A stretch of DNA of 33,576 nt from Lachnospiraceae bacterium (GCA_015258095.1 JABZIV010000024.1:1-33576); one strand, 5' to 3'. Numbered from the stretch's first letter, positions 1-8,813 are shown. Notes: a model not told the origin generated them from the letters alone. Program-made: numbers and translations.

Positions 1-143
1 TCGTTCTTCTTTCGAAGAACTTCTTTTCAAGAATCTTCAGGGTCTGTGTATTATTCGATCTTTGATTGTCAAGGTTCGGTTGTCCTTTCTTTCAGCGTCG
101 AAAAGCTGAAGAAAAGTCTTTTTCGCTGTCGTTTTTGGACAGC
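1..143 (-). other. Probable rRNA-operon leader (edge of window)
   Basis: Read leftward on the minus strand, this segment follows a strong promoter and has no convincing reading frame. It starts with a short stem-loop (CTGTC at 126-130 with GACAG at 138-142), contains a second imperfect hairpin around 85-117, and ends with GTTCTTC/GAAGAAC (3-9 with 14-20). Its 'CCTTGACAATC...GAATAAT' stretch resembles leaders upstream of 16S genes in Clostridia, and gyrA followed by an rrn operon is also the Bacillus subtilis order (gyrA-rrnO). No rRNA sequence is visible, so the assignment is inference. Confidence 0.45.
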
Positions 144-149
144 CATGCT

Positions 150-177
150 ATTATAACAAAGAGTATTTCTTTGTCAA
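150..177 (-). promoter_or_regulatory. Strong sigma-A promoter, probably for an rRNA operon
   Basis: On the minus strand a perfect -35 box TTGACA (172-177) and perfect -10 box TATAAT (150-155) are separated by 16 bp. It lies 24 bp past the tRNA-Ser 3' end and faces the left edge. Near-consensus strength plus the gyrA-proximal position fits an rrn promoter. Confidence 0.8.
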
Positions 178-184
178 GCATAAT

Positions 185-200
185 TTTCGGTTTCCCGAAA
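185..200 (-). other. GAAA-tetraloop hairpin directly after tRNA-Ser
   Basis: Immediately after the tRNA discriminator base the minus strand reads TTTCGG-GAAA-CCGAAA, a 6-bp stem with a GNRA-type loop. It has no T-run, so it looks more like a 3' trailer structure for tRNA processing than a classical terminator. Confidence 0.5.
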
Positions 201-288
201 CGGAGTAAGAGGGATTTGAACCCTCGCGCCGGTTGCCCGACCTACACCCTTAGCAGGGGCGCCTCTTCGGCCACTTGAGTATTACTCC
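201..288 (-). tRNA. tRNA-Ser (anticodon GCU)
   Basis: The reverse complement folds as a class II tRNA. The acceptor stem is GGAGTAA (288-282) with TTACTCC (208-202), discriminator G at 201. The anticodon loop CTGCTAA carries anticodon GCT (complement of 252-254) on the stem CGCCC/GGGTG. A long variable arm follows, then a T arm with GGTTCAAATCC. The anticodon GCU reads AGC and AGU serine codons. The 3' CCA is not encoded, so it must be added enzymatically. It lies between gyrA and a probable rRNA promoter and has its own promoter at 380-408. Confidence 0.95.
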
Positions 289-292
289 TTTT

Positions 293-376
293 ATCCCTGC
301 CAAAAGGGATTCTCTCGGTATCTTTATGCTACCGATTCTTCTCTACAAAGATAGAGAGCACCTTGTGAGGTGCTCT
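293..376 (-). promoter_or_regulatory. Three stem-loops in the tRNA-Ser 5' leader
   Basis: Between the tRNA promoter and the tRNA, the minus strand can form three consecutive hairpins: AGAGCACC/GGTGCTCT (8 bp, 355-362 with 369-376), TCGGTA/TACCGA (315-320 with 330-335) and ATCCC/GGGAT (293-297 with 306-310). The first sits right at the predicted transcription start and could also terminate gyrA readthrough, although the downstream tract is only moderately T-rich. Confidence 0.5.
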
Positions 377-379
377 ACT

Positions 380-408
380 AGATTAGCAAATTCATATTTT
401 ACTGTCAA
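380..408 (-). promoter_or_regulatory. Promoter for tRNA-Ser
   Basis: Minus strand: -35 TTGACA (403-408), 17-bp spacer, -10 TAATCT (380-385). It starts about 20 bp past the gyrA stop codon, so the tRNA can be expressed independently of gyrA. Confidence 0.7.
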
Positions 409-428
409 GGATATTTCCCGCCGAAATT

Positions 429-2930
429 TTATTTTTCTTCACTTGTTTCCTCGTCCTGCTTCTCGGCTTCCTCTTCTTCTTCCGCACTTTCCTCCCGTAC
501 TTTTGCAACGGAAGCAATCACGGTATCGCTATCCTTATCAATATCCATAAGCTTAACTCCCGACGTATTTCGACCGAGAATACTTACCTTATCGAGATTA
601 AAGCGAATCATGATTCCTTCTGTTGTAATCAGAAGAATTTCTCTATCTTTATCACAAAGTTTAAAACCGACGAGATCCCCTGTCTTATCCGTAATCTTGT
701 AGCAACGGATTCCTTTTCCGCCTCTTGCCTGTGCTTTGAAGCTGCTCTTATCCGTGAGCTTACCGTATCCTTTTTCAGAAACAAGAAGGAAGAGTTCGCC
801 CTGTGAGGATTTCTGCATACCGATTACTTCATCCCCCTGATTTAAGCGAATGCCTCTTACGCCCATGGAAGAACGTCCGGTCGCACGAATATCCTCCTCA
901 TTGAACTGAATAGCCATACCCTTTCTGGTAACCAGGAAAATATCCTCCTTTTCCGAAAGAACCTTCGCCTCTATAAGCTGGTCTCCTTCATTTAAGGTGA
1001 TGGCAATCATCCCGTTTTTACGAACATTGGCAAATTGGACGAGCTCCGTCTTTTTGATGATTCCCTTCTTCGTGGTCAAGATGAGGTACTTTTCTTCGTT
1101 CGTATCTCTAAGACAAAGGGTTGCCGTGACTTTTTCATTTTCCTGTAAAGAAAGTAAGTTCACAAGGGCTGTTCCCCGAGAAGTTCTGCTTGCCTCCGGA
1201 ATCTCATATCCCTTAATCCGGAAGACCCTTCCCTGGTTCGTGAAGAACAGAATATGATGATGATTGGTCGTCATAAAAAGGTCTTCAATGTAATCATTTT
1301 CTATAGTTTGCATTCCCTTGATGCCTTTTCCGCCTCGATTCTGCTGATGGAAATGCTCCGGTGACATCCGCTTAATATAGCCGAGACTGGTAGACGTAAT
1401 CACCACATCATCATCCGAGATAAAGTCTTCCGCCTGAAAATCTTTATCAAAACTAAATTGTGTCTTCCGGTCATCCCCATACTTCTCTGCGATGGCATCT
1501 AACTCTTCCCGAATCACAGAAAGCAATTTATTTTCATTTCCCAATATCTCTTTATAGTAAGCAATCTTTGCAAGAAGATCCTTGTACTCATTCTCCAGTC
1601 TTTCTCTTTCCAAACCGGTCAATGCACGAAGACGCATATCCACGATTGCCTGCGCCTGCACGTCTGTGAAGCCGAAACGGGTAATTAAATTCTGCTTCGC
1701 CTCTTCCACATTTTTCGCAGCACGAATCATAGCAACGATTTCATCGATATGGTCAAGCGCCTTTAACAATCCCTCTAAAATATGCGCTCTGTCTTCACAC
1801 TTTTGGAGGTCGTACTCTGTTCTTCTTCGTACTACATTGATCTGATGCCCTAAGAACTCTTCCAGAATCTGAAGGAGATTCAGAATCCGCGGTTCCCCGT
1901 TTACGATACAAAGCATAATCACACCGAAAGTTTCCTGTAACTGTGTATGCTTATAAAGCTGGTTTAAAATGACCTGCGGATTCACATCCTTTCGGAGTTC
2001 AATGTTGATTTTCGCCTGTGAGTTTTTTCCCGCCGCATCATGGATATAGGTTATTCCGTCGATTTTCTTGTCTTTCACCAGATCAGCAATCTTCTCGATG
2101 ACCCGGGAACGATAAACCAAATAGGGTAGTTCCTTCACCACAATCCGGTTTTTTCCGTTTGCCATGGTTTCAATTTCGCAAACGGCGCGCATCTTCACTT
2201 TTCCTCTTCCGGTACGGTATGCCTCTTCCACATCCCTTTTTCCGAGAATGGTTGCGCCGGTTGGAAAATCGGGTCCCTTCACAATGGGAAGAAGCTCCTC
2301 AATTTCCGTCTTTCTTCCTTCAATACGATTGTCAATAATTTTATCCACGCCGGCAATGACTTCCCTAAGATTATGCGGCGGGATATTGGTGGACATGCCG
2401 ACCGCAATACCGGTTGCACCGTTTACAAGGAGGTTCGGAAAACGTGCCGGAAGGACCGTCGGCTCATCATACTCATTAGAAAAGTTCGGCATGAAATCAA
2501 CTGTATTCTTGTTGATTCCGGAAAGCATCTCCGCTGCCATCTTGGACATCTTTGCCTCGGTATAACGCATTGCGGCGGGACTGTCTCCATCTTCCGAACC
2601 GAAATTTCCCTGCTTATCAATCAAGACATAGCGCATGGACCATGGCTGTCCCATGTATACAAGAGAACCGTAGATGGAAGAATCTCCGTGCGGATGATAC
2701 TTACCCATCGTCTCTCCTACGATGGTGGCACACTTCTTTGTCTTCTTATCCGGTGTTACGCCAAGTGTTTGTAAAGCATAGAGCACCCTTCTCTGTACCG
2801 GTTTCAAACCGTCCCGTACATCCGGAATCGCTCTGGATACGATAACACTCATCGCATAGTCGATGTAGGAATTCTCCATCGTTTTCTTTAAATCAACATC
2901 CTGCACCTTATCGAAAATATTCGGTTCCAA
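429..2930 (-). CDS. gyrA: DNA gyrase subunit A
   Basis: GyrA (833 aa) is the DNA-breaking and rejoining subunit of gyrase, a heterotetramer with GyrB that introduces negative supercoils. Visible features: the QRDR segment GKYHPHGDSSIYG (residues 76-88), catalytic tyrosine Y123 in AAMRYTEA, and a C-terminal beta-pinwheel domain with a GyrA-box-like QNRGGKG motif; this separates it from ParC. The tail is strongly acidic (about the last 25 residues). The start codon is TTG at 2930-2928, preceded by GGAGG that overlaps the end of gyrB, so the two are translated as one operon (10 bp apart). The residue equivalent to E. coli Asp87 is Gly88, while the Ser83 equivalent (Ser84) is retained. Length is typical for the family. 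Confidence 0.97.
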   Translation of the reverse strand: MEPNIFDKVQDVDLKKTMENSYIDYAMSVIVSRAIPDVRDGLKPVQRRVLYALQTLGVTPDKKTKKCATIVGETMGKYHPHGDSSIYGSLVYMGQPWSMRYVLIDKQGNFGSEDGDSPAAMRYTEAKMSKMAAEMLSGINKNTVDFMPNFSNEYDEPTVLPARFPNLLVNGATGIAVGMSTNIPPHNLREVIAGVDKIIDNRIEGRKTEIEELLPIVKGPDFPTGATILGKRDVEEAYRTGRGKVKMRAVCEIETMANGKNRIVVKELPYLVYRSRVIEKIADLVKDKKIDGITYIHDAAGKNSQAKINIELRKDVNPQVILNQLYKHTQLQETFGVIMLCIVNGEPRILNLLQILEEFLGHQINVVRRRTEYDLQKCEDRAHILEGLLKALDHIDEIVAMIRAAKNVEEAKQNLITRFGFTDVQAQAIVDMRLRALTGLERERLENEYKDLLAKIAYYKEILGNENKLLSVIREELDAIAEKYGDDRKTQFSFDKDFQAEDFISDDDVVITSTSLGYIKRMSPEHFHQQNRGGKGIKGMQTIENDYIEDLFMTTNHHHILFFTNQGRVFRIKGYEIPEASRTSRGTALVNLLSLQENEKVTATLCLRDTNEEKYLILTTKKGIIKKTELVQFANVRKNGMIAITLNEGDQLIEAKVLSEKEDIFLVTRKGMAIQFNEEDIRATGRSSMGVRGIRLNQGDEVIGMQKSSQGELFLLVSEKGYGKLTDKSSFKAQARGGKGIRCYKITDKTGDLVGFKLCDKDREILLITTEGIMIRFNLDKVSILGRNTSGVKLMDIDKDSDTVIASVAKVREESAEEEEEAEKQDEETSEEK

Positions 2931-2940
2931 AGTCTACCTC

Positions 2941-4899
2941 CTATACATCGAGATTCTTCACATAACGGGCATTTTTCTCAATAAACTCTCTTCTCGGTTC
3001 TACCTGATCTCCCATCAAGGTAGTAAAGGTAATATCGAGCTCCGCCTTGTCATCTTCTTCCATGTTGACACGAAGAAGAGTTCTTGTTTCCGGATCCATC
3101 GTCGTTTCCGCGAGCTCTTCCGTATCCATTTCTCCCAAACCTTTGAAACGGGATACATCCGCACCTTCCGCACCGATTTCCTTCAAGATATTCTGATACT
3201 CCTCATCAGAATAAGCATAGTAATGCTTTTTATTTTTCGTAATGTTGAAAAGAGGAGGTTGCGCAAGGTAAACGTGCCCTTCCTTAATCAATTCCGGCAT
3301 GAAATTGTAGATGAAAGTCAACATCAAAGTCGCAATATGTGCACCATCCACATCGGCATCCGTCATAATGATAATCTTATGATAACGGAGTTTCGATAAG
3401 TCAAAGTCCTCATTGATTCCCGTTCCGAAGGCGGTAATCATACCCTTGATTTCTTCATTGGCATAAATTCGATCGAGTCTTGCTTTCTGCACATTCAGGA
3501 CTTTTCCGCGAAGAGGAAGTACCGCCTGCGTTTGCGGATTTCTTCCCTCTTTCGCAGGTCCCAGTGCGGAATCTCCCTCAACAATAAAAATTTCACAGCG
3601 TTCCGCATCTTTACTGCTGCAATCGGCAAGCTTTCCGGGAAGTCCCACCCCGTCCAGTGCCGACTTTCTCCTTGTTAAATCCCTTGCCTTTCTCGCTGCG
3701 GCTCTTGCCCTCTGTGCCATGATGGACTTCTCGCACATCACTCTTGCAACAGACGGATTCTGCTCCAAATAATAGGTCAACTGTTCGGAAACGATACCCT
3801 GCACGGCAATCTGGGCTTCAGAAGTGCCCAGTTTCTGCTTCGTTTGTCCTTCAAACTGCGGATCTTCTATCTTCACGGAAATGATACAGGTTAAGCCCTC
3901 ACGAATATCCTCTCCGGATAAATTCGGTTCACTCTCTTTCAGAAGCTTATTCTGTCTTGCATAATCATTAAAGGTCTTGGTTAAAGCATTTTTAAAACCG
4001 GTGAGGTGTGTTCCTCCTTCCGGCGTATTAATGTTATTGACAAAGGTATAAATATTTTCCGTATAGGAGTCGTTATGCTGCATAGCGACTTCAACAAGAA
4101 TTTTCTCTTTTTCTCCTTCACAATAGATTACATCCGGATACAAAGCTTCCTTTCCTTTGTTCAGATAAGAAACGAATTCCTTGATACCGCCCTCATAGTG
4201 GAATGTCTCCTCTACCGGCTCTTCTTCCCGTAAATCTATAAGCTTTATACGAAGATTCTTCGTCAAAAACGCCGTTTCTCTGAGTCGAATCTTCAGCGTC
4301 TCAAAATCGTAAATATGTTCTTCGAAAATATCGCTATCCGGAAGAAAATGCACTTTTGTACCGTGTTCTTCTTCTCCGCACTCTCCGATGCATTCAATTT
4401 CCTTCGTTACTTTTCCTTTGGAAAAGGACATGGTATAAATCTTTCCGTCCTTACGTACCGTAACATCCAGAAAACTGGACAGCGCATTCACAACACTGGC
4501 TCCCACACCGTGCAGTCCGCCGGAGACCTTATATCCGGATCCGCCGAATTTTCCGCCGGCATGAAGTACGGTAAATACAACTTCAAGTGCCGACTTTCCG
4601 GCTTTCTTCTGAATATCTACCGGAATTCCTCTACCGTCATCCTCTACGGTTATGGAATTGTCTTTATGTATACTAACGGTGATACTGTCACAAAAACCGG
4701 CCAGCGCTTCATCTACGGAATTATCTACTATTTCATAAACAAGGTGATGCAGGCCGCGAACAGAAGTACTCCCGATATACATTCCGGGACGCTTTCTAAC
4801 CGCTTCCAATCCTTCCAGTATCTGAATCTGATCCGCACCGTACTCCTTCGACGCATGAAACTGCTCATTCAGATCCTGCTCTTCTCTCTCTATTGCCAT
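2941..4899 (-). CDS. gyrB: DNA gyrase subunit B
   Basis: GyrB (652 aa) supplies the ATPase of gyrase. The N-terminal GHKL ATPase shows EIVDNSVDEAL (about 56-66), DDGRGIP (87-93) and the lid GGLHGVGASVVNALS (127-141). The transducer follows, then the TOPRIM domain with metal-binding E441 in VEGDSA and the DADVD triad (514-518). The C-terminus has the usual gyrase LDITFTTLMGDQVEPRREFI. The ATG at 4899-4897 has GAGGAGG a few bases upstream. It sits 14 bp after recF and 10 bp before gyrA. One oddity is EGDSALGPAK in TOPRIM, where most gyrases have EGDSAGG. Gyrase rather than topoisomerase IV is supported by the recF-gyrB-gyrA order. Confidence 0.97.
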   Translation of the reverse strand: MAIEREEQDLNEQFHASKEYGADQIQILEGLEAVRKRPGMYIGSTSVRGLHHLVYEIVDNSVDEALAGFCDSITVSIHKDNSITVEDDGRGIPVDIQKKAGKSALEVVFTVLHAGGKFGGSGYKVSGGLHGVGASVVNALSSFLDVTVRKDGKIYTMSFSKGKVTKEIECIGECGEEEHGTKVHFLPDSDIFEEHIYDFETLKIRLRETAFLTKNLRIKLIDLREEEPVEETFHYEGGIKEFVSYLNKGKEALYPDVIYCEGEKEKILVEVAMQHNDSYTENIYTFVNNINTPEGGTHLTGFKNALTKTFNDYARQNKLLKESEPNLSGEDIREGLTCIISVKIEDPQFEGQTKQKLGTSEAQIAVQGIVSEQLTYYLEQNPSVARVMCEKSIMAQRARAAARKARDLTRRKSALDGVGLPGKLADCSSKDAERCEIFIVEGDSALGPAKEGRNPQTQAVLPLRGKVLNVQKARLDRIYANEEIKGMITAFGTGINEDFDLSKLRYHKIIIMTDADVDGAHIATLMLTFIYNFMPELIKEGHVYLAQPPLFNITKNKKHYYAYSDEEYQNILKEIGAEGADVSRFKGLGEMDTEELAETTMDPETRTLLRVNMEEDDKAELDITFTTLMGDQVEPRREFIEKNARYVKNLDV

Positions 4900-4913
4900 G
4901 AACCCTCCTCTAT

Positions 4914-5996
4914 TTACTTGCCGGTAATTCTTCCGTTTTCTACAAAATACAACTTGTCAATGGGAAAACGATTTTCTACCAAATCCTCCAAACCGGTACA
5001 GGTAATCATACTTTGTACTTCTTTTATTTCCTCCAAGAGATAATTCTGTCTCTTTCTATCCAACTCGGAAAACACATCATCTAAAAGCAAAACCGGATAA
5101 TCTTTGATTTCTTCTTTTACTTCTTCAATTTCTGCAAGCTTCAAAGAAAGTGCGGCAGTTCTTTTTTGTCCCTGTGAACCGTATTTTCGAATATCCTCTC
5201 CGTTAATCCGAAAAAGGAGGTCGTCCCGATGAGGACCTACTAAACTTATCCTTTGCTTTTTCTCACTTTCCCTTGCTTTTAGCAGGACGTCCATAAAATC
5301 GTCTTCTTTTACATTTTCCTCATAAAGAAGTTCCAGCTCTTCTTTTCCTCCGCTAATGTTCTTATGAATACGGCTTAATTTTTCCTGTAAAGAATGAATG
5401 AATTCTCTTCTTAAACGAATAATCTCCTTTCCGTACTGAATTAATTCTTCATCCCATACAGACAAACTTTCTTCCAATTTTGCCTGAAAAGCAATCTCTT
5501 TCAGCAACTTATTTCTTTGTAATAAAACGCGGTTATACCTTGTCAGATTATATAAATAAATCTTATTTAACTGGCAAAGCTCCAAATCAATGAATCGCCT
5601 TCTTTCTTTCGGACCGTCTTTTATCAGACTGAGGTCTTCCGGAGAAAAGATAACGATATTCAAAAGTCCGAATAAATCGGAAGCCTTCTTTACCGGAAAG
5701 CCGTTTATCGCAATTCCTTTCGACTTATTTCTCTTTAAATGAATATCAATGCGGTTACGCATATCCTTCTTCTTCAGAATCATCTTGATATGCGCTTCTT
5801 CCTCGGAAAAACGAATCACGTCCCGGTCTTTACAGAAACGAAAGGACTTCGTACTTCCCGCAAAAAAAATTGCTTCGAGGAGATTCGTCTTTCCCTGTGC
5901 ATTATCTCCGTAGAAGATATTGTTCTTCTCTCCAAAAGAAAGTTTCAGATTCTCATAATTTCTATAATTCTGTAGTTCTATGGACTCAATAATCAT
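4914..5996 (-). CDS. recF: DNA replication and repair protein RecF
   Basis: RecF (360 aa) is an SMC-like ABC-type ATPase that helps load RecA at gapped DNA through RecFOR. Visible motifs are Walker A GDNAQGKTN (about residues 30-38), the ABC signature region YGSQGQKRTAALSLKLAE (about 262-280) and Walker B with D-loop LLLDDVFSELD (about 303-313). The start ATG overlaps the dnaN stop by 4 bp (ATGA), so translation is probably coupled. The S4-domain gene yaaA that often lies between dnaN and recF in Firmicutes is absent here. gyrB follows 14 bp downstream. Confidence 0.96.
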   Translation of the reverse strand: MIIESIELQNYRNYENLKLSFGEKNNIFYGDNAQGKTNLLEAIFFAGSTKSFRFCKDRDVIRFSEEEAHIKMILKKKDMRNRIDIHLKRNKSKGIAINGFPVKKASDLFGLLNIVIFSPEDLSLIKDGPKERRRFIDLELCQLNKIYLYNLTRYNRVLLQRNKLLKEIAFQAKLEESLSVWDEELIQYGKEIIRLRREFIHSLQEKLSRIHKNISGGKEELELLYEENVKEDDFMDVLLKARESEKKQRISLVGPHRDDLLFRINGEDIRKYGSQGQKRTAALSLKLAEIEEVKEEIKDYPVLLLDDVFSELDRKRQNYLLEEIKEVQSMITCTGLEDLVENRFPIDKLYFVENGRITGK

Positions 5997-7117
5997 TCTA
6001 CTTGATCCGCATTGAAATTTACCGGCAAAATCATATAAATGTAGCTCTCCTCTTTATCCCGAATAAAAACAGGAGAACGGGGAATCGTAAAGTAAAGAGA
6101 AACTTCTTCTTCCTCGATATTCTGCAAAGCATCCATCAGAAAGTTCGGGTTGAAACCGATCAATAAATCCTTTCCTTCCTGCTGTACCGGAATCTCCGCA
6201 TCCATCCTTCCGAGGTCGGAAACAATTTTAAGAGAAAGCGAATCTTCCTGAATCTTCAAAATCAACGGTTGCTTATCACTGTCCCTTGCCATGATTCTTG
6301 CTCTGTCGATATCTTCCAGAAGCTGTTTTCGGTTTACAACAATCTTCGTTTCATAATCTGTGGAAAGCATCTGCTTTACATGGAAATACTCTCCTTCAAC
6401 GAGTTGTGTTACCACTGTCGTATCCTCATAATGCAGAAGGAGATACTGTTTGGAAAAATACATCTCCACCATATCATTCAAGTCGCCGGTCATGATTTTG
6501 GACAGGTCGGATAAAACTTCTTTCGGTACAATCGCACTCTGTTCACTGTAGGACTCTTTCAAACAGCTCCTTCTGATGGAAATACGATGTCCGTCCAGTG
6601 AAGTAATGGAGAAAAGATTATCCTTAATTTCAAAATACTCTCCTGCCATTTTTTTGTTATTTTCACCGCTTGCAGTAGAAAAAATAGTTTGGTTAATCAT
6701 ATTGCGAAGCGTAAATTGCGAAACGGAGATGGCTTCCTGCTTTTCCACAGTAGGCAAACTCGGAAATTCATCCGCGTTTCTTCCCATAATCTTAAATACG
6801 GATTTTTCACAGCGAATGGTGCAGTTTCCGTTATCTTCCGTTTCAATGGAAAGATTACGATTCTCCGTCTGTGGAAGTCTCTTGACAATTTCCTGGAATA
6901 ACTTCGCTTCTAAAGCAACTTTACCGGGTTCAACGATTTCTCCCGGGCATATCGTTTCTATTCCGAATTCAGATTTGTTTCCGGTCAGTGTGATTTTTCC
7001 TTCTGTCGCATCCAGGAGAATACACTCCATAATACTCATCGTTGTTTTTGAAGCAACGGCACGTGCTACAATTTGTATCGCTGAAACAAGGTCATTTTTT
7101 TGAAAATGTAATTTCAT
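5993..7117 (-). CDS. dnaN: DNA polymerase III beta subunit (sliding clamp)
   Basis: DnaN (374 aa) forms the dimeric ring that tethers the replicative polymerase to DNA. The sequence begins MKLHFQKNDLVSAIQIVARAV and ends with the usual C-terminal motif YIYMILPVNF, giving three clamp domains of about 120 residues each. Length is normal. The ATG at 7117-7115 has a GAAGGG-type ribosome binding site. It is 139 bp downstream of dnaA and overlaps recF by 4 bp at its 3' end. Confidence 0.97.
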   Translation of the reverse strand: MKLHFQKNDLVSAIQIVARAVASKTTMSIMECILLDATEGKITLTGNKSEFGIETICPGEIVEPGKVALEAKLFQEIVKRLPQTENRNLSIETEDNGNCTIRCEKSVFKIMGRNADEFPSLPTVEKQEAISVSQFTLRNMINQTIFSTASGENNKKMAGEYFEIKDNLFSITSLDGHRISIRRSCLKESYSEQSAIVPKEVLSDLSKIMTGDLNDMVEMYFSKQYLLLHYEDTTVVTQLVEGEYFHVKQMLSTDYETKIVVNRKQLLEDIDRARIMARDSDKQPLILKIQEDSLSLKIVSDLGRMDAEIPVQQEGKDLLIGFNPNFLMDALQNIEEEEVSLYFTIPRSPVFIRDKEESYIYMILPVNFNADQVE

Positions 7118-7180
7118 GTTTTTCCCTTCTTTCTTTTTCTTTTAACCTAGTGGTAATAGTAGGGCTTGTGTAAATGTTGG

Positions 7181-7201
7181 AAGCCTGTTTTTTTCAGGTT
7201 T
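7181..7201. other. dnaA-dnaN intergenic hairpin
   Basis: In the 139-bp spacer, AAGCCTG (7181-7187) pairs with CAGGTTT (7195-7201, one G-T pair) around a T7 loop. Read on the minus strand it lies in the dnaN leader, where it has no T-run and is not a terminator. A weak minus-strand promoter (TTGCAT 7224-7229, 18 bp, TAAAAA 7200-7205) overlaps it. I saw no near-consensus DnaA boxes in this spacer. Confidence 0.3.
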
Positions 7202-7256
7202 TACGCCCTTTACGGACGGAAATGCAATGTGGACTAATCCTGAATAGAGTTGGGAT

Positions 7257-8615
7257 TTACTTTTCTATCTTTTTTCGTAAATTCTCTATTGTGGATTGCA
7301 ATTGTTCGTTTGTGTGTAAATCTGTGGATATTCTATCGCATCCGTGGATGACAGTAGAGTGATCTCTTCCGCCAAGGAGTTCTCCAACAGTGACGAGCGG
7401 TACATTTGTCATTTCTCTGCATAGATACATGGCAATCTGTCTGGGATAAGCGATGTTTTTCTTCTTTGTAGGGGAAGATAAGTCGGAGACCTTTAAGTTG
7501 TAGTGTTCTGCCACAAACTCAATGATAAGCTTTGGTGTAATTTCTCTTTTTTCACTCGGAGTGATGTGGTCTTTCAACAATTCTTCTGCCAGAGACAGGG
7601 TAATCGGTTGTTTTACGAGCCTGGACTTAGCGACAACCTTCGTAAGGGCACCTTCCAATTCACGGACGTTGGACTTGATGTTATCCGCAATGTACTTGAT
7701 GACTTCATTGTCGATATTGTAGCCTTCCAACTCTTCTTTTTTTCGAAGAATAGCCATACGGGTTTCCACGTCCGGCATCTGGATGTCGACAATTAGGCCG
7801 ACTTCAAATCGGGAACGAAGTCGTTCTTCCAGATTGTCAATGTCTTTTGGCGGTTTATCGGAGGCAATGATAATCTGTTTTCGATTGTCGTAGAGTGTAT
7901 TGAAGGTATGAAAGAATTCTTCCTGTGTTCCTTCTTTTCCGATTAAAAATTGGATGTCATCAATTAAGAGTACATCGAGTTCTCTATACTTTTTTCGAAA
8001 TTCCGCCGGGGAAATGTTGTTTTTATTTCGGATACTGTCAACAAATTCATTGATAAAAGTTTCCGATGTAACGTAGCGAATCTTTGTGTTTCGGTTCTGT
8101 TCCAGAATAAAGTGCGCTACAGACTGCATAAGGTGGGTCTTACCGAGGCCGGCTCCTCCATAAATATAGAGGGGATTGTACTGTTCTCCGGGAAGTTCCG
8201 CTACGGCAACACAGGCTGCGTGAGCGAGGTCGTTGGAAGAACCTACGACAAAAGAGTCAAAAGTGTAGCGGGAATTCAGATTGGCATTCTTTAATGCATC
8301 GGAAAAACTCAGTTCTTCTTCCTTATCCTTCTTATAAATCGTGTCCAATCCGGCTTCATCGATAAAGAGGAGATCTTTATTGATTCCGGTAACCTCCATG
8401 ATGGCAATACGAAGGGTCTGGTCGTATCGCTTTTCTATCACGGGAATAAATTGTTTTTTGTCTACCAAGAGAACCAGCTTATCCTCCACAATATCGTATG
8501 GTTTCAAAGGAGCAATCCAGATATCATAGGTAACATCCGCAATCGGTTCAATTTCTCTAACCGTATTTAATATTTCGCTCCATTTACTTTTTATAATTTC
8601 TAAGTCTTTTGTCAT
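7257..8615 (-). CDS. dnaA: Chromosomal replication initiator protein DnaA
   Basis: DnaA (452 aa) binds DnaA boxes at oriC, forms a filament and melts the origin. Domain I spans about residues 1-85 and a short linker (domain II) about 86-115. The AAA+ domain has Walker A GGAGLGKT (153-160), Walker B LLIDDIQFL (216-224) and the sensor region SDKPPKDIDNLEERLRSRF (252-270). Domain IV carries the DnaA signature with GGRDHSTV (415-422) in its helix-turn-helix. The ATG at 8615-8613 has GGCGGAG just upstream. It is transcribed away from the DnaA-box cluster from the promoter at 8664-8692. Confidence 0.98.
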   Translation of the reverse strand: MTKDLEIIKSKWSEILNTVREIEPIADVTYDIWIAPLKPYDIVEDKLVLLVDKKQFIPVIEKRYDQTLRIAIMEVTGINKDLLFIDEAGLDTIYKKDKEEELSFSDALKNANLNSRYTFDSFVVGSSNDLAHAACVAVAELPGEQYNPLYIYGGAGLGKTHLMQSVAHFILEQNRNTKIRYVTSETFINEFVDSIRNKNNISPAEFRKKYRELDVLLIDDIQFLIGKEGTQEEFFHTFNTLYDNRKQIIIASDKPPKDIDNLEERLRSRFEVGLIVDIQMPDVETRMAILRKKEELEGYNIDNEVIKYIADNIKSNVRELEGALTKVVAKSRLVKQPITLSLAEELLKDHITPSEKREITPKLIIEFVAEHYNLKVSDLSSPTKKKNIAYPRQIAMYLCREMTNVPLVTVGELLGGRDHSTVIHGCDRISTDLHTNEQLQSTIENLRKKIEK

Positions 8616-8663
8616 ACTCCGCCCTTTATAAATCGATAAACAGATAGAAGATAAAGCCTATCT

Positions 8664-8692
8664 ATTTTACAGCATGGAGGGGTCTTTATCAA
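8664..8692 (-). promoter_or_regulatory. dnaA promoter
   Basis: Minus strand: -35 TTGATA (8687-8692), 17-bp spacer, -10 TAAAAT (8664-8669). Just downstream, AGATAG/CTATCT (8642-8647 with 8658-8663) forms a 6-bp inverted repeat that could be an early-transcript hairpin or an operator. The nearby DnaA boxes make autoregulation by DnaA plausible. Confidence 0.65.
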
Positions 8693-8813
8693 GGTACAAA
8701 GCGGAAAGGATAAATCAGTTAAAAAGGAGGAAAAAAAATATTTAAAAGATTTCTCTTTGCTTTTTGTGGATAGAAAAGGGAAAAGATAAACATAGTTTGT
8801 TGATGATTTTAAA

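Noticed and set aside
4315..5043. 242-codon plus-strand reading frame
   Set aside because: It lies antisense across the gyrB 5' end and recF 3' end, both clearly conserved genes, and its translation shows no recognisable family or ribosome binding site.
7181..7201. Terminator between dnaA and dnaN
   Set aside because: In the direction of transcription (minus strand) the hairpin is not followed by a T-run; the T-run is on the untranscribed direction.
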